Assembly (NCBI RefSeq): GCF_900188435.1
Contig: NZ_FYFA01000001.1
Coordinates: 1,364,001-1,428,000, forward strand
DNA: 64,000 nucleotides
DNA from: Marinobacter sp. es.048
GTDB taxonomy: Bacteria; Pseudomonadota; Gammaproteobacteria; Pseudomonadales; Oleiphilaceae
Reading direction: 5' to 3'
Shown: positions 39,674 through 48,752 of the stretch, one piece after another
Layout of the letters: every line of letters begins with the position of its first letter
Position numbering within the stretch: position 1 is the stretch's first letter
The notes under the pieces: model-generated
Databases searched by the model: none
The model's input: only the letters and a program-made list of their open reading frames with translations
What the model was told of the DNA's origin: nothing
Program-made: the position numbers and the translations under genes

Positions 39674-40645
39674 ATGGACTTTAAAGACTATTATGCCGTA
39701 CTCGGTGTGAGTGAGTCTGCCTCCGCCGATGACATCAAAAAGGCCTATCGCAAGCTGGCCCGGAAATACCATCCGGATGTCAGCAAGGAGGCGGACGCGG
39801 ACACAAAATTCAAGGATGTCGGTGAAGCCTACGAAGTACTGAAAGATCCCGAGAAGCGTGCGGAATACGACCAGCTGCGTAAATACGGTGCCGGGGCGGA
39901 TGGTTCTTTCGAGCCACCTCCGGGCTGGCAAAGCGGAGCCGGTTTCGGTGGCGGGGGTTACACCGATGCCGACGCCCGCCAGTTCAGCGATTTCTTCGAG
40001 GAGATCTTCGGTGGTGGCCGCCGGGGCGGTTTTTCCGGTGGCTTCGGTGGTGGTGGTTTCCGCCAGAACATGAAAATGCGCGGTGAAGATGTGCACGCCA
40101 GGATTGCGCTGTTCCTGGAAGAGGCTTTTCACGGCTGTGAAAAACAGATCTCTTTCGCCGTTCACGAAGCCGATGAACATGGCCGGGTAATTCCCCGGCA
40201 AAAAAACCTGAAAGTAAAGATTCCTGCCGGCATGCGCGAGGGCCAGCACATTCGCCTCAAAGGCCAGGGTTCGCCGGGCATTGGCGACGGGGAGCCGGGT
40301 GATCTGTTTATTGAAGTAGAGCTGGCACCCCATCCACATTTCGCGGTGGAGGGCCGAGACGTGTTGGTCACAGTGCCGATCGCTCCCTGGGAAGCGGCGC
40401 TGGGCGCAACAGTGACCGTGCCGACCGTTGGCTCAAAGGTAAATGTAAAAGTGCCGAAGGGCTCCACCAGTGGCCGGAAGCTAAGGCTCAAGGGCAAGGG
40501 TTTCCCGGGCAAACATCCGGGCGATCAGATTGTCATTCTGCAGATCGCCATGCCCGAGAAACACAGCCCTGAGGCCGAGAAGCTCTACGAGCAGTTGGCT
40601 GAGGCAGAGAAGAACTTCAATCCACGCAGCAAGCTTCACGTGTGA
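39674..40645 (+). CDS. cbpA: Curved DNA-binding protein / DnaJ-like co-chaperone CbpA
   Basis: J-domain co-chaperone of DnaK, 323 aa. It has a J-domain with HPD in RKYHPDV, a Gly/Phe-rich linker ([14 protein letters not shown]...[17 protein letters not shown], about residues 95-130), and DnaJ C-terminal substrate-binding domains with no zinc fingers, which marks CbpA rather than DnaJ. ATG at 39674 was preferred over an upstream in-frame GTG. Followed by cbpM at 13 bp, a partner that binds and inhibits CbpA. Confidence 0.93.
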   Translation: MDFKDYYAVLGVSESASADDIKKAYRKLARKYHPDVSKEADADTKFKDVGEAYEVLKDPEKRAEYDQLRKYGAGADGSFEPPPGWQSGAGFGGGGYTDADARQFSDFFEEIFGGGRRGGFSGGFGGGGFRQNMKMRGEDVHARIALFLEEAFHGCEKQISFAVHEADEHGRVIPRQKNLKVKIPAGMREGQHIRLKGQGSPGIGDGEPGDLFIEVELAPHPHFAVEGRDVLVTVPIAPWEAALGATVTVPTVGSKVNVKVPKGSTSGRKLRLKGKGFPGKHPGDQIVILQIAMPEKHSPEAEKLYEQLAEAEKNFNPRSKLHV

Positions 40646-40658
40646 GCGGGAGTAAGGT

Positions 40659-41003
40659 ATGAACAAGCAAGATCATATTCTGACGGTAGAGGTACTCGAC
40701 CAGAATGGCAGCACCTTCACCCTGCGTGAAATTTGCGAGCGTGGCGAGTGCCATGCCGAGTTTGTCATAAAGCTGGTGGACTACGGGGTTATTGCACCGC
40801 TGGAGGACTCACCGGAAGCCCGGCAATGGCAGTTCGACGTTGCAGCGCTCAGCCGGCTGCGTAAAGCCCAGAGGCTGCAGCGGGACCTGAAAATGAACCT
40901 TCCCGGCCTGGCCATGTCACTCGAGTTGCTAGATGAAGTGGAGGAAATGCGCCGGGAAGTGGCTCGTCTCAATCACCGCATCCGGCAATTGATGGGGGAG
41001 TAG
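40659..41003 (+). CDS. cbpM: Chaperone modulator CbpM
   Basis: 114-residue MerR-like modulator binding the J-domain of CbpA. The pattern TLREICERGECHAEFVIKLVDYGVIAP, then FDVAALSRLRKAQRLQRDLKMNLPG, fits the family. The pair cbpA-cbpM is conserved. The gene is convergent with the small DUF6435 gene downstream. Confidence 0.92.
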   Translation: MNKQDHILTVEVLDQNGSTFTLREICERGECHAEFVIKLVDYGVIAPLEDSPEARQWQFDVAALSRLRKAQRLQRDLKMNLPGLAMSLELLDEVEEMRREVARLNHRIRQLMGE

Positions 41004-41015
41004 ACGCTCCCCCGG

Positions 41016-41189
41016 TTATTTCTTCTCTTCCAACGCCTGAATTTCAGCGTAGATTTTCTCGGCCTCTTCCATCAATGTTCCATGAGTTCTCAGATCGCCG
41101 TTGCGCTGTGCATCCAGTGCCTTGGCGAGCTTCGCCTCGTATTCCTTCTGCAATTTTTTTTTCGGATCGCCTTTCAAAAATCCCAGCAT
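41016..41189 (-). CDS. Small DUF6435-like charged protein
   Basis: 57-residue protein beginning MLGFLKGDPKKKLQKEYEAK and continuing to IYAEIQALEEKK: a short hydrophobic tip followed by a highly charged helical, probably coiled-coil region. The start ATG at 41189 and TAA at 41016 are clear. I recognise the pattern as a widespread gammaproteobacterial small protein (DUF6435) of unknown function. It is convergent with cbpM and divergent from the DUF5666 gene; the repeat array of the next entry lies in the divergent gap. Confidence 0.8.
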   Translation of the reverse strand: MLGFLKGDPKKKLQKEYEAKLAKALDAQRNGDLRTHGTLMEEAEKIYAEIQALEEKK

Positions 41190-41280
41190 GATTAATGGCC
41201 CTGTTTTATCTGACTGTTCAGAGCTTTACGTTTCCCGCTCTATAAAGTTCACAAAATTTTCATGATCAAAAACTGGACAG

Positions 41281-41345
41281 CCCCAATAAATGGGATTAAA
41301 TTCCCAAATAACGGGTTGGGAAAAATATCCCAATTTACGATTGGG
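41281..41345. promoter_or_regulatory. Operator array with two TGGGA-N6-TCCCA sites
   Basis: Two exact inverted repeats, TGGGA-TTAAAT-TCCCA (41291-41306) and TGGGA-AAAATA-TCCCA (41317-41332, extended by T/A to 6-bp arms), plus further half-sites CCCCAA at 41281 and TTGGG at 41341. So GGG and CCC alternate roughly every 10-13 bp. It lies 50-115 bp upstream of the DUF5666 lipoprotein ATG. The same TGGGA-N6-TCCCA site precedes the DUF6502 gene at 42926. Confidence 0.75.
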
Positions 41346-41395
41346 TGGTAAAGCGTGGTCGCCCGCTGACGCAAAAACAAGCATGGAGAAGAACG

Positions 41396-42862
41396 ATGAA
41401 CCGCAAACCTTTAGCAATCGCAGTGAAATTGGCCATGACCGGGGCTCTGGCCGGTGCCCTTGCCGCTTGTGGTGGCGGCGGCTCCGGAGACTCCTCCACC
41501 AGTGACACCTCATCGGGGACCAGTGTCGGGGCGGTATCCGGCTTCGGCAGTGTTTACGTGAACGGCACTCGCTTTGAAACCGATGGCAGCGTTAGCAGCG
41601 ACGATGGCCTGGAGCGCGAGGATCAGCTCGAAAAGGGCATGATCCTTAAAGTGGAGGGCGACTGGGATGACCGTGGCGAAGGCCGGGCCGACAGGGTCAG
41701 TTATGACGACACCCTGCGCGGGCCAATTTCCGCTATGAGCTGGGACGATATAACCCGCACCGGAAGCCTCACGATGCTGGGCCAGACAATCTCATTGGAC
41801 GGCAAAACTGTCTTTCGTGGCGCGACTCCGACGACCCTGGCTGGTAACCCCCAGGACTATCGCGTAAGGGTCAGCGCCTGGCGCCTTGAGGATGGTAGCT
41901 TCCGGGCAAGCTTTGTTGGTGCCCGGGCCATTGGTCTGGAATTCGATGACAATAACGAAGTAGAAATTGAAGGTGTTGTTGCCGATCTGGACGCAAGCGC
42001 CCAGACCTTCACCATCAACGGTTTCCTGGTTGATTACACCATCGCTGTCGGCGATGACGGCTTCTCCCTGGACGATCTGGCAAACGGAATCGTGGTGGAA
42101 GTGGAAGGCTATCTGGACGGCACCACCATCATGGCCGAAGAAATCGAAGATGAGGACGACCTCTTCGACGATGATGACGACGTCGAAATCTCCGGCAGCA
42201 TTTATGACTACGACGCCGCCAGCGGTCAGTTCTCGGTAAATGGGGTGCGAGTACAGATTGATGGCGGCACCGAGTTCGATGATCTCCTCGAAAGCAGCCT
42301 CGCCGATGGCCTGTTCGTGAAAGTTGAAGGGGATTTCCGCAATGGCGTCCTGGTGGCTGAAGAGATCGAAGGCCGGGATTCCGATGCCGAGCTTGATGGT
42401 CGCATCGAGTCTCTCGATCTGACCAATGAAACCATGGTCGTCAGTGGCGTTCGTGTTCAGTTGACTGGCAATACTCTGATTGATGACGACGACGATGACG
42501 AAGATGACCTTCGCAGTCGCGTCCAGGATATCCAGAGCCTGCAGGTGGGAGACTATCTTGAAATTGAAGGTCGCCAGCAGAGCAGTGACGGCGGATTCCT
42601 CGAGGCCATCAGCATCGAGCGCGAGGATGACGACGACGATGACGATTTTGAGCTTGAGGCACGGGTGAGTGCCATCGGAGCCGATTCCATCACCATCATG
42701 AATCTTGAGGTGCTCCGCAATGACTTCAGCCTGTCCGGCGCCCAGGTTGGTGATGAAGTGGAAATCGAGTATCGCCAGACCAGCGGTGGCGAGTATGAGC
42801 TCACCGACAACGTCGAAGTCGACGACGATAGTGACGACGACAATGGCAGCGATGATGATTGA
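41396..42862 (+). CDS. DUF5666 lipoprotein, acidic repeat protein
   Basis: 488-residue predicted outer-membrane lipoprotein: signal peptide and lipobox LAAC with Cys25 followed by GGGGSG. After that come five or six DUF5666-type units with a recurrent core such as FTINGFLVDY, FSVNGVRVQIDG and MVVSGVRVQLTG. The units are joined by Asp-rich stretches (EDEDDLFDDDDDVEI, DDDDDDEDD, EREDDDDDDDFELE), and the C-terminus is VDDDSDDDNGSDDD. Extreme acidity suggests binding of Ca2+ or another cation; function is unknown. ATG at 41396 with GGAGAAG 4-11 bp upstream. A paralogue sits at 43874. Confidence 0.8.
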   Translation: MNRKPLAIAVKLAMTGALAGALAACGGGGSGDSSTSDTSSGTSVGAVSGFGSVYVNGTRFETDGSVSSDDGLEREDQLEKGMILKVEGDWDDRGEGRADRVSYDDTLRGPISAMSWDDITRTGSLTMLGQTISLDGKTVFRGATPTTLAGNPQDYRVRVSAWRLEDGSFRASFVGARAIGLEFDDNNEVEIEGVVADLDASAQTFTINGFLVDYTIAVGDDGFSLDDLANGIVVEVEGYLDGTTIMAEEIEDEDDLFDDDDDVEISGSIYDYDAASGQFSVNGVRVQIDGGTEFDDLLESSLADGLFVKVEGDFRNGVLVAEEIEGRDSDAELDGRIESLDLTNETMVVSGVRVQLTGNTLIDDDDDDEDDLRSRVQDIQSLQVGDYLEIEGRQQSSDGGFLEAISIEREDDDDDDDFELEARVSAIGADSITIMNLEVLRNDFSLSGAQVGDEVEIEYRQTSGGEYELTDNVEVDDDSDDDNGSDDD

Positions 42863-42925
42863 TCAGTGAGCCGCCGGTGCGGGCCGGGCTGTTGTCGGCC
42901 CGCATTCTGGCTTTCGAAGTCGCTA

Positions 42926-42941
42926 TGGGAATACAATCCCA
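42926..42941. promoter_or_regulatory. TGGGA-N6-TCCCA site abutting the DUF6502 start
   Basis: TGGGAATACAATCCCA ends 3 bp before the ATG at 42945. It has the same arms and spacing as two sites upstream of the DUF5666 lipoprotein. No good Shine-Dalgarno site is present, so the site covers the ribosome-entry region or the mRNA may be leaderless. Confidence 0.75.
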
Positions 42942-42944
42942 AAC

Positions 42945-43796
42945 ATGAAAAAGTCCAACCCCCTGCATCAAGCGCTGTTTCGCATTCTGCGCCCTCTGGC
43001 GAGGTTGCTGTTGAGGAACGGCATTCCTTTCGGGGAGTTCTCCGAGCTGGTGAAACGTGCCTACGTGGAAGCCGCTCTGGAGGACTTTACCGACGGCCGA
43101 CGAAAGCCCACGGATTCACGTGCTGCGGTGATGACCGGGCTGACCCGCAAGGAAGTAAAGCGCCAGCGGGAGATCCTGGCAGGGGAAGACACTGGGAGCC
43201 GCGATGTCCTCCATACCAACCGGGCGTCCCGGGTGGTATCGGGTTGGGTCCACGATGCGGTCTTCCAGGCCAAAGACAGAGAGCCAGCCATGCTGTCTTT
43301 CGACGGGCCTGGGAGTTTCAGCGAACTGGTCAAGCGTTACAGCGGTGACATGCCGCCCCGCGCTGTACTGGATGAACTGCTCCGGGTGGGCGTGGTTTCG
43401 GTTGATAGCGAATCGGGACGCCTGCTCTTGCAGCAAAGGGCCTATGTTCCGGCCGGAGACAGCGAGGAAATGCTCCAGATATTCGGCGAGGACGTATCCG
43501 ATCTCATAGCGACCATTGATCATAATCTGGTCAGTGACGAGTCCGGGCAGCCCCCGCTGTTCCAGAGAACCCTGACCTACAACAACATCCCTCCGGACGT
43601 GATGGAGCGCTGGCGCAGGCACGCAGCCGCCCAGTCCCAGGCATTGCTGGAACAGCTGGACAAGTGGCTTGGGCCCCATGACCGCGATATATCGGGTCAC
43701 GAGTCTGGCAGTGAGTCAGGGGATCCGGTCCGCACCGGCGTGAGCATCTTCTTCTTCGAAGAGCCTGCCAGAAAAGGCGGCCGGCGTGGGGAATAA
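42945..43796 (+). CDS. DUF6502 family protein, putative autoregulator
   Basis: 283-residue protein with MKKSNPLHQALFRILRPLAR, then LLRNGIPFGEFSELVKRAYVE and TDSRAAVMTGLTRKEVKRQREIL; the last part looks like a winged or simple HTH. The C-terminal half is charged with no membrane segment or signal peptide, so it is cytoplasmic. I know the family as DUF6502, function unassigned. It sits between two DUF5666 lipoprotein genes, and the operator TGGGA-N6-TCCCA shared with the first lipoprotein overlaps its own start, so it may be the transcription factor of the locus. That is inference. Confidence 0.75.
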   Translation: MKKSNPLHQALFRILRPLARLLLRNGIPFGEFSELVKRAYVEAALEDFTDGRRKPTDSRAAVMTGLTRKEVKRQREILAGEDTGSRDVLHTNRASRVVSGWVHDAVFQAKDREPAMLSFDGPGSFSELVKRYSGDMPPRAVLDELLRVGVVSVDSESGRLLLQQRAYVPAGDSEEMLQIFGEDVSDLIATIDHNLVSDESGQPPLFQRTLTYNNIPPDVMERWRRHAAAQSQALLEQLDKWLGPHDRDISGHESGSESGDPVRTGVSIFFFEEPARKGGRRGE

Positions 43797-43873
43797 AACA
43801 AGTTTCCGCAGGCGCTTTAACTAGGCGATATGACAGATGCCGGCCAGGAACGCCGGTTACGGAGAAAAAAGTT

Positions 43874-45394
43874 ATGAAACGGCACTTCTGCAATCGTGTT
43901 ATTGGGCTGGCAGCCGGCACAGTGGTCTTCGGGGCGATCTCTGCCTGCGGTGGCGCAGGTGGTGGAGGCGTTGATGTTGCCGATGGTGGTATCCGAGGCA
44001 CAGGGTCCAGCGTTGGACCGGTTTCCGGGTTCGGAAGTGTTTTTATTAATGGCGTGGAATTCAGCACCGATGATATTCCGAATCGGGAAGTGGAAAGCAA
44101 TGACGGCATCACTGCGGAAGTCCTTCTGAGCGAAGGAATGATTCTCAGGGTTGAAGGCGAGTGGCGTGATGACGGCACGGGAACAGCTGATCGGCTTAGC
44201 TATGACGACACGTTGCGAGGGCGCGTTGACCTGGTTGAGCCTGATCCGAGTGGCGCTGGCGAATTCGTAACCCTGAGCATTATGGGGCAATCCGTGCGGG
44301 TCGACCGTCAGACCGTGGTGCGTGGCACCACCTTCGCCACACTGCTCGGTGGCTCGCCGATTAGCGACCACATCCGGGTCAGCGCCTGGCGTCAGGCTGA
44401 TGGTTCCTACCGGGCTGGATACATCCAGGTAATAGACCCGGACCCGACCAATATCGAGTTGGAAGGCAGTGTTCTCACGGTGGATACCAACCTGAACGAA
44501 TTCACGATTGGCACGATCACCGTTCAATACGATGAGGACGATGTCAGTTTTGGTTCCGGTCTCACAGAGACAGATTTGGCAACTGCCACCGCGTTGGAAG
44601 TAGAGGGAACCCTGGCAGGAAATCTTTTGACCGCGGCTACGATTGACCGGGACGACGCGCGACGCTTTAGTCGCAGCAGTGCCGACGATATCGAGTTCAC
44701 TGCGACAATCGATTCGTCCTACACATCTTCCGGCGCTGTTGGCACAAGACCGGGTGAGTTTACGATGGGAAGTCTGACAGTTCGGGTGACGGACGCGACT
44801 GAACTCGATGACAGCATCAGTCTTGTCGACCTCGCCGAGGGGCTCCTGATTCAGGTGGAAGGGAAGTTCCTCTCGGATACGGTGGTTGAGGCTGAGGAAA
44901 TTGAGCTCCGGGACGGCAATGCGAAGGTCAAGGGCGTGATTTCGTCAGCGGCAGACAACACGATCATCATAGGTGGCGTTGAAGTGCTGGTTTCTCCGAC
45001 CACAACCTTCACCGTTGAAGACGGCTCCGGTATCTCATTCCAGGCTCTTCCCATTAGTAGTACCACAGTGGAGGTCGAGGGGGTCGAGAGAGGGCAGGAC
45101 GCAGACATCTTCATCGAAGCGTTGAAGGTAGAGGTAGACGACGAAATCGCTGATTTCGACGACCGGGATCTGTATGAGCTTGAAGGGAGGCTTACGAACA
45201 TCACTCCTGCCTCAATCACGATTCTCGGAGTAGCGATCGATGCCGGACCAGAAGCTTATGATAGTAATTCTCAGGGAGAGATTATCAATCTTTTCGATGA
45301 CGGTGAGCTTTTGATTCTCGAAGTTGAATATTCAGGGAGCACGAATAACTTCATCGCCGACGAAATCGATCTCGAAGAAAACGATGACGATTAA
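43874..45394 (+). CDS. Second DUF5666 lipoprotein
   Basis: 506-residue paralogue of the lipoprotein at 41396. Lipobox ISAC with Cys25, then GGAGGGG. Shared N-terminal blocks include PVSGFGSV (VSGFGSV in the first), GMILRVEGEWRDDG, YDDTLRG and VSAWRQADGSYRAGYI. DUF5666 repeats continue, but Asp runs are shorter than in the first copy; the end is DLEENDDD. SD GGAGAAAA is 4-5 bp before the ATG. It lies 77 bp after the DUF6502 gene, in the same transcript, and lacks its own TGGGA-N6-TCCCA site. Confidence 0.8.
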   Translation: MKRHFCNRVIGLAAGTVVFGAISACGGAGGGGVDVADGGIRGTGSSVGPVSGFGSVFINGVEFSTDDIPNREVESNDGITAEVLLSEGMILRVEGEWRDDGTGTADRLSYDDTLRGRVDLVEPDPSGAGEFVTLSIMGQSVRVDRQTVVRGTTFATLLGGSPISDHIRVSAWRQADGSYRAGYIQVIDPDPTNIELEGSVLTVDTNLNEFTIGTITVQYDEDDVSFGSGLTETDLATATALEVEGTLAGNLLTAATIDRDDARRFSRSSADDIEFTATIDSSYTSSGAVGTRPGEFTMGSLTVRVTDATELDDSISLVDLAEGLLIQVEGKFLSDTVVEAEEIELRDGNAKVKGVISSAADNTIIIGGVEVLVSPTTTFTVEDGSGISFQALPISSTTVEVEGVERGQDADIFIEALKVEVDDEIADFDDRDLYELEGRLTNITPASITILGVAIDAGPEAYDSNSQGEIINLFDDGELLILEVEYSGSTNNFIADEIDLEENDDD

Positions 45395-45521
45395 CTACAA
45401 AACCCGTACCTAAATGCGGCCCACTCCGGCCCTGGTTTTGCTATACGTACGGACACGCCAGGCAGGGACGCTGTTGCCGACTGTGCAGGATGCATGAAGC
45501 ACACATGTTAGCGGAGTCCGT

Positions 45522-45746
45522 ATGTCACTCAGTTTTATCAGGCGGCTGATCTCAAACCGCCTTCTCCGACCGGTTTTCATTGTCCTGGTAGTAGCCGGTC
45601 TGGTTCAACTCCTGGTCAGCCAGTGGCTGATTTCCAGCCAGATCGAACGTCTGGTCGACACCGCCGGCTCAGCCCTTGAGGCCAGTAGCCAGATTGCCCG
45701 GACACTGACCTCGCTGGAGGATAAAGCCTCACAGTTCCAGGTTTAG
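45522..45746 (+). CDS. Small single-TM protein, unknown
   Basis: 74 aa: a short basic N-terminus (MSLSFIRRLISNRLLRPVF), one membrane helix (IVLVVAGLVQLLVSQWLI) and a polar Ser/Glu-rich outer part. A reasonable start (GCGGAG 6 bp before ATG) is visible. Follows the second DUF5666 gene by 127 bp in the same direction and overlaps the 3' end of the convergent gene by 4 bp. Unknown family; its membership of the DUF5666 locus is inference. Confidence 0.5.
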   Translation: MSLSFIRRLISNRLLRPVFIVLVVAGLVQLLVSQWLISSQIERLVDTAGSALEASSQIARTLTSLEDKASQFQV

Positions 45747-46717
45747 TGTCCCGTGGCTAGCAAGCGCTCCCGGGCGCTTCTGTATTCGTCAGTCAGTCGG
45801 CTCACCAGATCCGGCACTGTCAGCACGTCGTGGATCTGGCTGACCCCCTGGCCGGCGGACCAAACGGTTTTCCAGGCCTTGGCCTCATCATCAATAGGCT
45901 TCAGTTTTTCCCCATAGTTGATCTCGCCGGCCTGGTTCAGCTTGTCCATGGGAAAGCCGGCTTCCTTCAGACTCTGGCGCATAAAGCTGGCGGGCACGCC
46001 GGAAACCGCCGGTGTATGAATGATATCGCCTGACACCGCCTCAATGATCATGTTCCGGTAGGCCTCGTCGGCCTGGGACTCAACGGTATTGATGAACCGG
46101 GTGCCCAGGTAGGCCAGGTCCGCGCCGAGGGCCTGGGCCGCCAGCAGGTCCTCACCATGGGACAGCCCGCCCGCCAGCAGAATCGTGCCATCAAAGACTT
46201 CCCGGATTTCATGCACCAGAACAATCGGGTTGATGGTGCCCGCATGGCCACCGGCACCCGCCGCTACAGCAATGATGCCGTCAACACCGGCCTCCGCGGC
46301 CTTGCGGGCATGCTTCTGGTTGGTCACGTCATGGAACACCACGCCGCCGTAGCTGTGCACCGCCTCTACCACCTGGCTGGCGGCGCCCAGGGAGGTAATG
46401 ATGATGGGCACCTTGTGTTTTACGCAAAGCTCCAGATCCGCCTGCCAGCGAGGATTGGTCCGGTGCACAATCAGGTTCACGGCGTAGGGCGCCGTTTTTA
46501 CATCCGGGTTCGCGCTTTGGAAGGAGGCCAGCTCGTCGTTCATCTGGATCAGCCATTCTTCAAAGCCTTCGCTGGTGCGCTGGTTCAGAGCCGGAAAACT
46601 GCCAACGATGCCCTGCTTGCAACAGGCAAGGGCAAGTTCGGGCCCGGAGATCAGGAACATGGGGGCGGCAACCAGCGGCAAAGAGAGCGTGTCTGTCAGG
46701 GAAGCGGGCAAGGGCAT
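45743..46717 (-). CDS. NAD(P)H-dependent flavin oxidoreductase (nitronate monooxygenase-like)
   Basis: FMN-dependent TIM-barrel protein of 324 aa in the nitronate monooxygenase/2-nitropropane dioxygenase family. It starts with PLVAAPMFLISGPELALACCKQGIVGSFPALN, which is typical, and has the phosphate-binding region AVAAGAGGHAGTINPI and GADLAYLGTRF. Likely detoxifies nitronates or acts as an enoyl-reductase-like oxidoreductase; the substrate cannot be read. It is divergent from the DsbA-like gene at 46845. Confidence 0.87.
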   Translation of the reverse strand: MPLPASLTDTLSLPLVAAPMFLISGPELALACCKQGIVGSFPALNQRTSEGFEEWLIQMNDELASFQSANPDVKTAPYAVNLIVHRTNPRWQADLELCVKHKVPIIITSLGAASQVVEAVHSYGGVVFHDVTNQKHARKAAEAGVDGIIAVAAGAGGHAGTINPIVLVHEIREVFDGTILLAGGLSHGEDLLAAQALGADLAYLGTRFINTVESQADEAYRNMIIEAVSGDIIHTPAVSGVPASFMRQSLKEAGFPMDKLNQAGEINYGEKLKPIDDEAKAWKTVWSAGQGVSQIHDVLTVPDLVSRLTDEYRSARERLLATGH

Positions 46718-46844
46718 GAGGATTCCTTAATTTTTGTTGGCACTTTTGTAGGATATAAAGGATCTTAGCGTGCCCGGCCGGTTCTGAAAACGGTCGTGAG
46801 CTAATTAAATCCGGAAAACCAGAAACACAATAAGGAGCCCTTCC

Positions 46845-47576
46845 ATGGGTGAAGCAAAACGTCGCAAGGAAACCGGTGCACCGCCTCCCCAAAAAGCAAA
46901 AACCAACAAGCCGCTCTACGCCGGCATAGGTTTGCTGGTTCTGGCCGCTGTGCTTCTGGGTATCTTTTTCCTGACCGCAGCACCCGAGCCTACTTCTGAT
47001 GAGTTGCCAGTGGCAGCGCCCAATGCCGAGGACTTTCCCGCCGAGCTGGATCAGTACGGTGTCTCCGTCGGCCCCGAAGATGCCCCGGTGGTGGTTCGTG
47101 AATTTGCCGATTATCAGTGTCCCGCCTGTGGCAGCTTTGCTTCAGCCAGCAAGCAGCTGAAGGACGAGTATGTGAATGCGGGCAAGGTTCGGTTCGTCTA
47201 CTTTGATCTGCCATTGCAGCAGCATCAGAACGCGATGCCGGCCGCCCAGGCCGCGCGCTGCGCCGGTGATCAGGACGCCTACTGGGCCATGCATGATCGC
47301 CTCTACAGCTTTCAGACCGAGTGGAATGGGTCGAACGATCCGGTCGCAACGTTTACCCGGTATGCCGGCGATCTGGGCCTGGAAGAACGCCGCTTTCGCC
47401 GGTGCATGACCACGGAACTGCACCGCGAGGCTGTGGAGCAGAGTCGCCAGGTGGCCATGCAACTGAGAGTCACCAGCACGCCTACGGTTCTGGTGGATAA
47501 CATCCGCCTGACTCGTCCCGGTTGGGGTCAACTTTCTGCCGTGGTTGAGCGTGAGCTGGCCAATGAGGTGGACTGA
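46845..47576 (+). CDS. Membrane-anchored DsbA-like thioredoxin-fold protein
   Basis: 243 aa: cytoplasmic basic N-terminus MGEAKRRKET..., one membrane helix (residues about 24-46), then a periplasmic DsbA/BdbD-type domain with CPAC at 92-95 (DYQCPACGSF) and cis-Pro loop TSTPTVLVDN. The N-terminal anchor without cleavage and the FxPxC-type active site are as in BdbD/DsbA-like proteins that oxidise exported substrates. The first residues MGEAKRRK are also found in many other small proteins. It lies 135 bp upstream of trhO. Confidence 0.88.
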   Translation: MGEAKRRKETGAPPPQKAKTNKPLYAGIGLLVLAAVLLGIFFLTAAPEPTSDELPVAAPNAEDFPAELDQYGVSVGPEDAPVVVREFADYQCPACGSFASASKQLKDEYVNAGKVRFVYFDLPLQQHQNAMPAAQAARCAGDQDAYWAMHDRLYSFQTEWNGSNDPVATFTRYAGDLGLEERRFRRCMTTELHREAVEQSRQVAMQLRVTSTPTVLVDNIRLTRPGWGQLSAVVERELANEVD

Positions 47577-47711
47577 CAGCCCGATACCCGGGTAACCCCG
47601 CACTTGATCGTGAGCCTGAGTTGGTTAAAATTTGCGCCCTCTCAGGCTCCAGCCTTTGATAAACCCCGAAACCATGCTCCGGATTTACGGTCCGGCCCGC
47701 AGGAGAACATG

Positions 47712-48731
47712 ATGAGCAACAACGTTGTTGTCTGCGCACTGTACAAGTTCGCAGTCCTGAATGATTACAAATCCCTTCGCCAGCCGCTGCTGGACCTGAT
47801 GCTTGAAAAAGACGTGCATGGCACTTTGCTGCTGGCGCGCGAAGGCATCAACGGCACCATTGCCGGCAGTCGCGAAGGCATTGATGCCGTGAAAGCCTGG
47901 ATCGCCAGCGATGAGCGGTTCGACGGCATCGATTACAAAGAGTCCTTTGTGGACATCCAGCCGTTCAAACGCACCAAAGTGAAGCTCAAGAAAGAGATCG
48001 TCACCATGGGTGTGGACGGTATCGATCCGAAGCGGATTGTCGGCACGTATGTGGATCCCAAAGAGTGGAACGATCTGATTTCCGATCCTGATGTGGTGCT
48101 GGTGGATACCCGCAACCAGTACGAAGTTGAAATTGGCACCTTCAAGAATGCTGTCAATCCGGCTACCGATACCTTCCGGGAATTCCCGGAATACGTGAAG
48201 CAGAACCTGGATTCTTCCAGGCACAAGAAGGTGGCCATGTTCTGTACCGGCGGTATTCGTTGCGAGAAATCCACCGCGTATCTGAAGGAGCAGGGTTTCG
48301 AGGAGGTCTATCACCTCAAGGGCGGCATCCTGAAATACCTGGAAGAGGTGCCGGAAGAGCAGAGCCTGTGGCACGGGGAGTGCTTCGTGTTTGATGACCG
48401 GGTAACGGTTAACCACCGGCTGGAGCGTGGCGACTACGACCAGTGCCATGCCTGCCGCAGGCCGATCACCGAGGAAGACAAGCAGCGCCCCGAGTATGAG
48501 CAGGGTGTGAGCTGTCATCAGTGCATCGATTCGCTGACCGAAGAGCAGAAGGCCCGGTTTGCCGAGCGTGAACGCCAGATGCGCCTGGCTGAAGAGCGCG
48601 GCGAAGCCCATGTCGGTGGCGAAGCTGCGCGCATCATTGCCGAACGCAAGGCCCGGAAAAAAGCCGAAAGAGAGCGTCAGGCCCGGAAAAGCCTGGACGG
48701 CGAAAGGGCGAGCAACACCGAGGGCGCCTGA
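47712..48731 (+). CDS. trhO: tRNA uridine(34) hydroxylase TrhO (YceA-like, rhodanese domain)
   Basis: 339-residue enzyme that hydroxylates U34 of tRNA, oxygen-dependent, an early step to 5-methoxyuridine or cmo5U. An N-terminal domain is followed by a rhodanese domain with the Cys in [15 protein letters not shown], then a CxxC-containing end (CHACRRPI and CHQC). The start ATG at 47712 (after AGGAG at 47701) is preferred over the adjacent ATG at 47709. The C-terminus is strongly charged (lysine/arginine/glutamate-rich), longer than in E. coli YceA. Confidence 0.92.
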   Translation: MSNNVVVCALYKFAVLNDYKSLRQPLLDLMLEKDVHGTLLLAREGINGTIAGSREGIDAVKAWIASDERFDGIDYKESFVDIQPFKRTKVKLKKEIVTMGVDGIDPKRIVGTYVDPKEWNDLISDPDVVLVDTRNQYEVEIGTFKNAVNPATDTFREFPEYVKQNLDSSRHKKVAMFCTGGIRCEKSTAYLKEQGFEEVYHLKGGILKYLEEVPEEQSLWHGECFVFDDRVTVNHRLERGDYDQCHACRRPITEEDKQRPEYEQGVSCHQCIDSLTEEQKARFAERERQMRLAEERGEAHVGGEAARIIAERKARKKAERERQARKSLDGERASNTEGA

Positions 48732-48752
48732 CCAACCCCGAAAGGAGACTTC

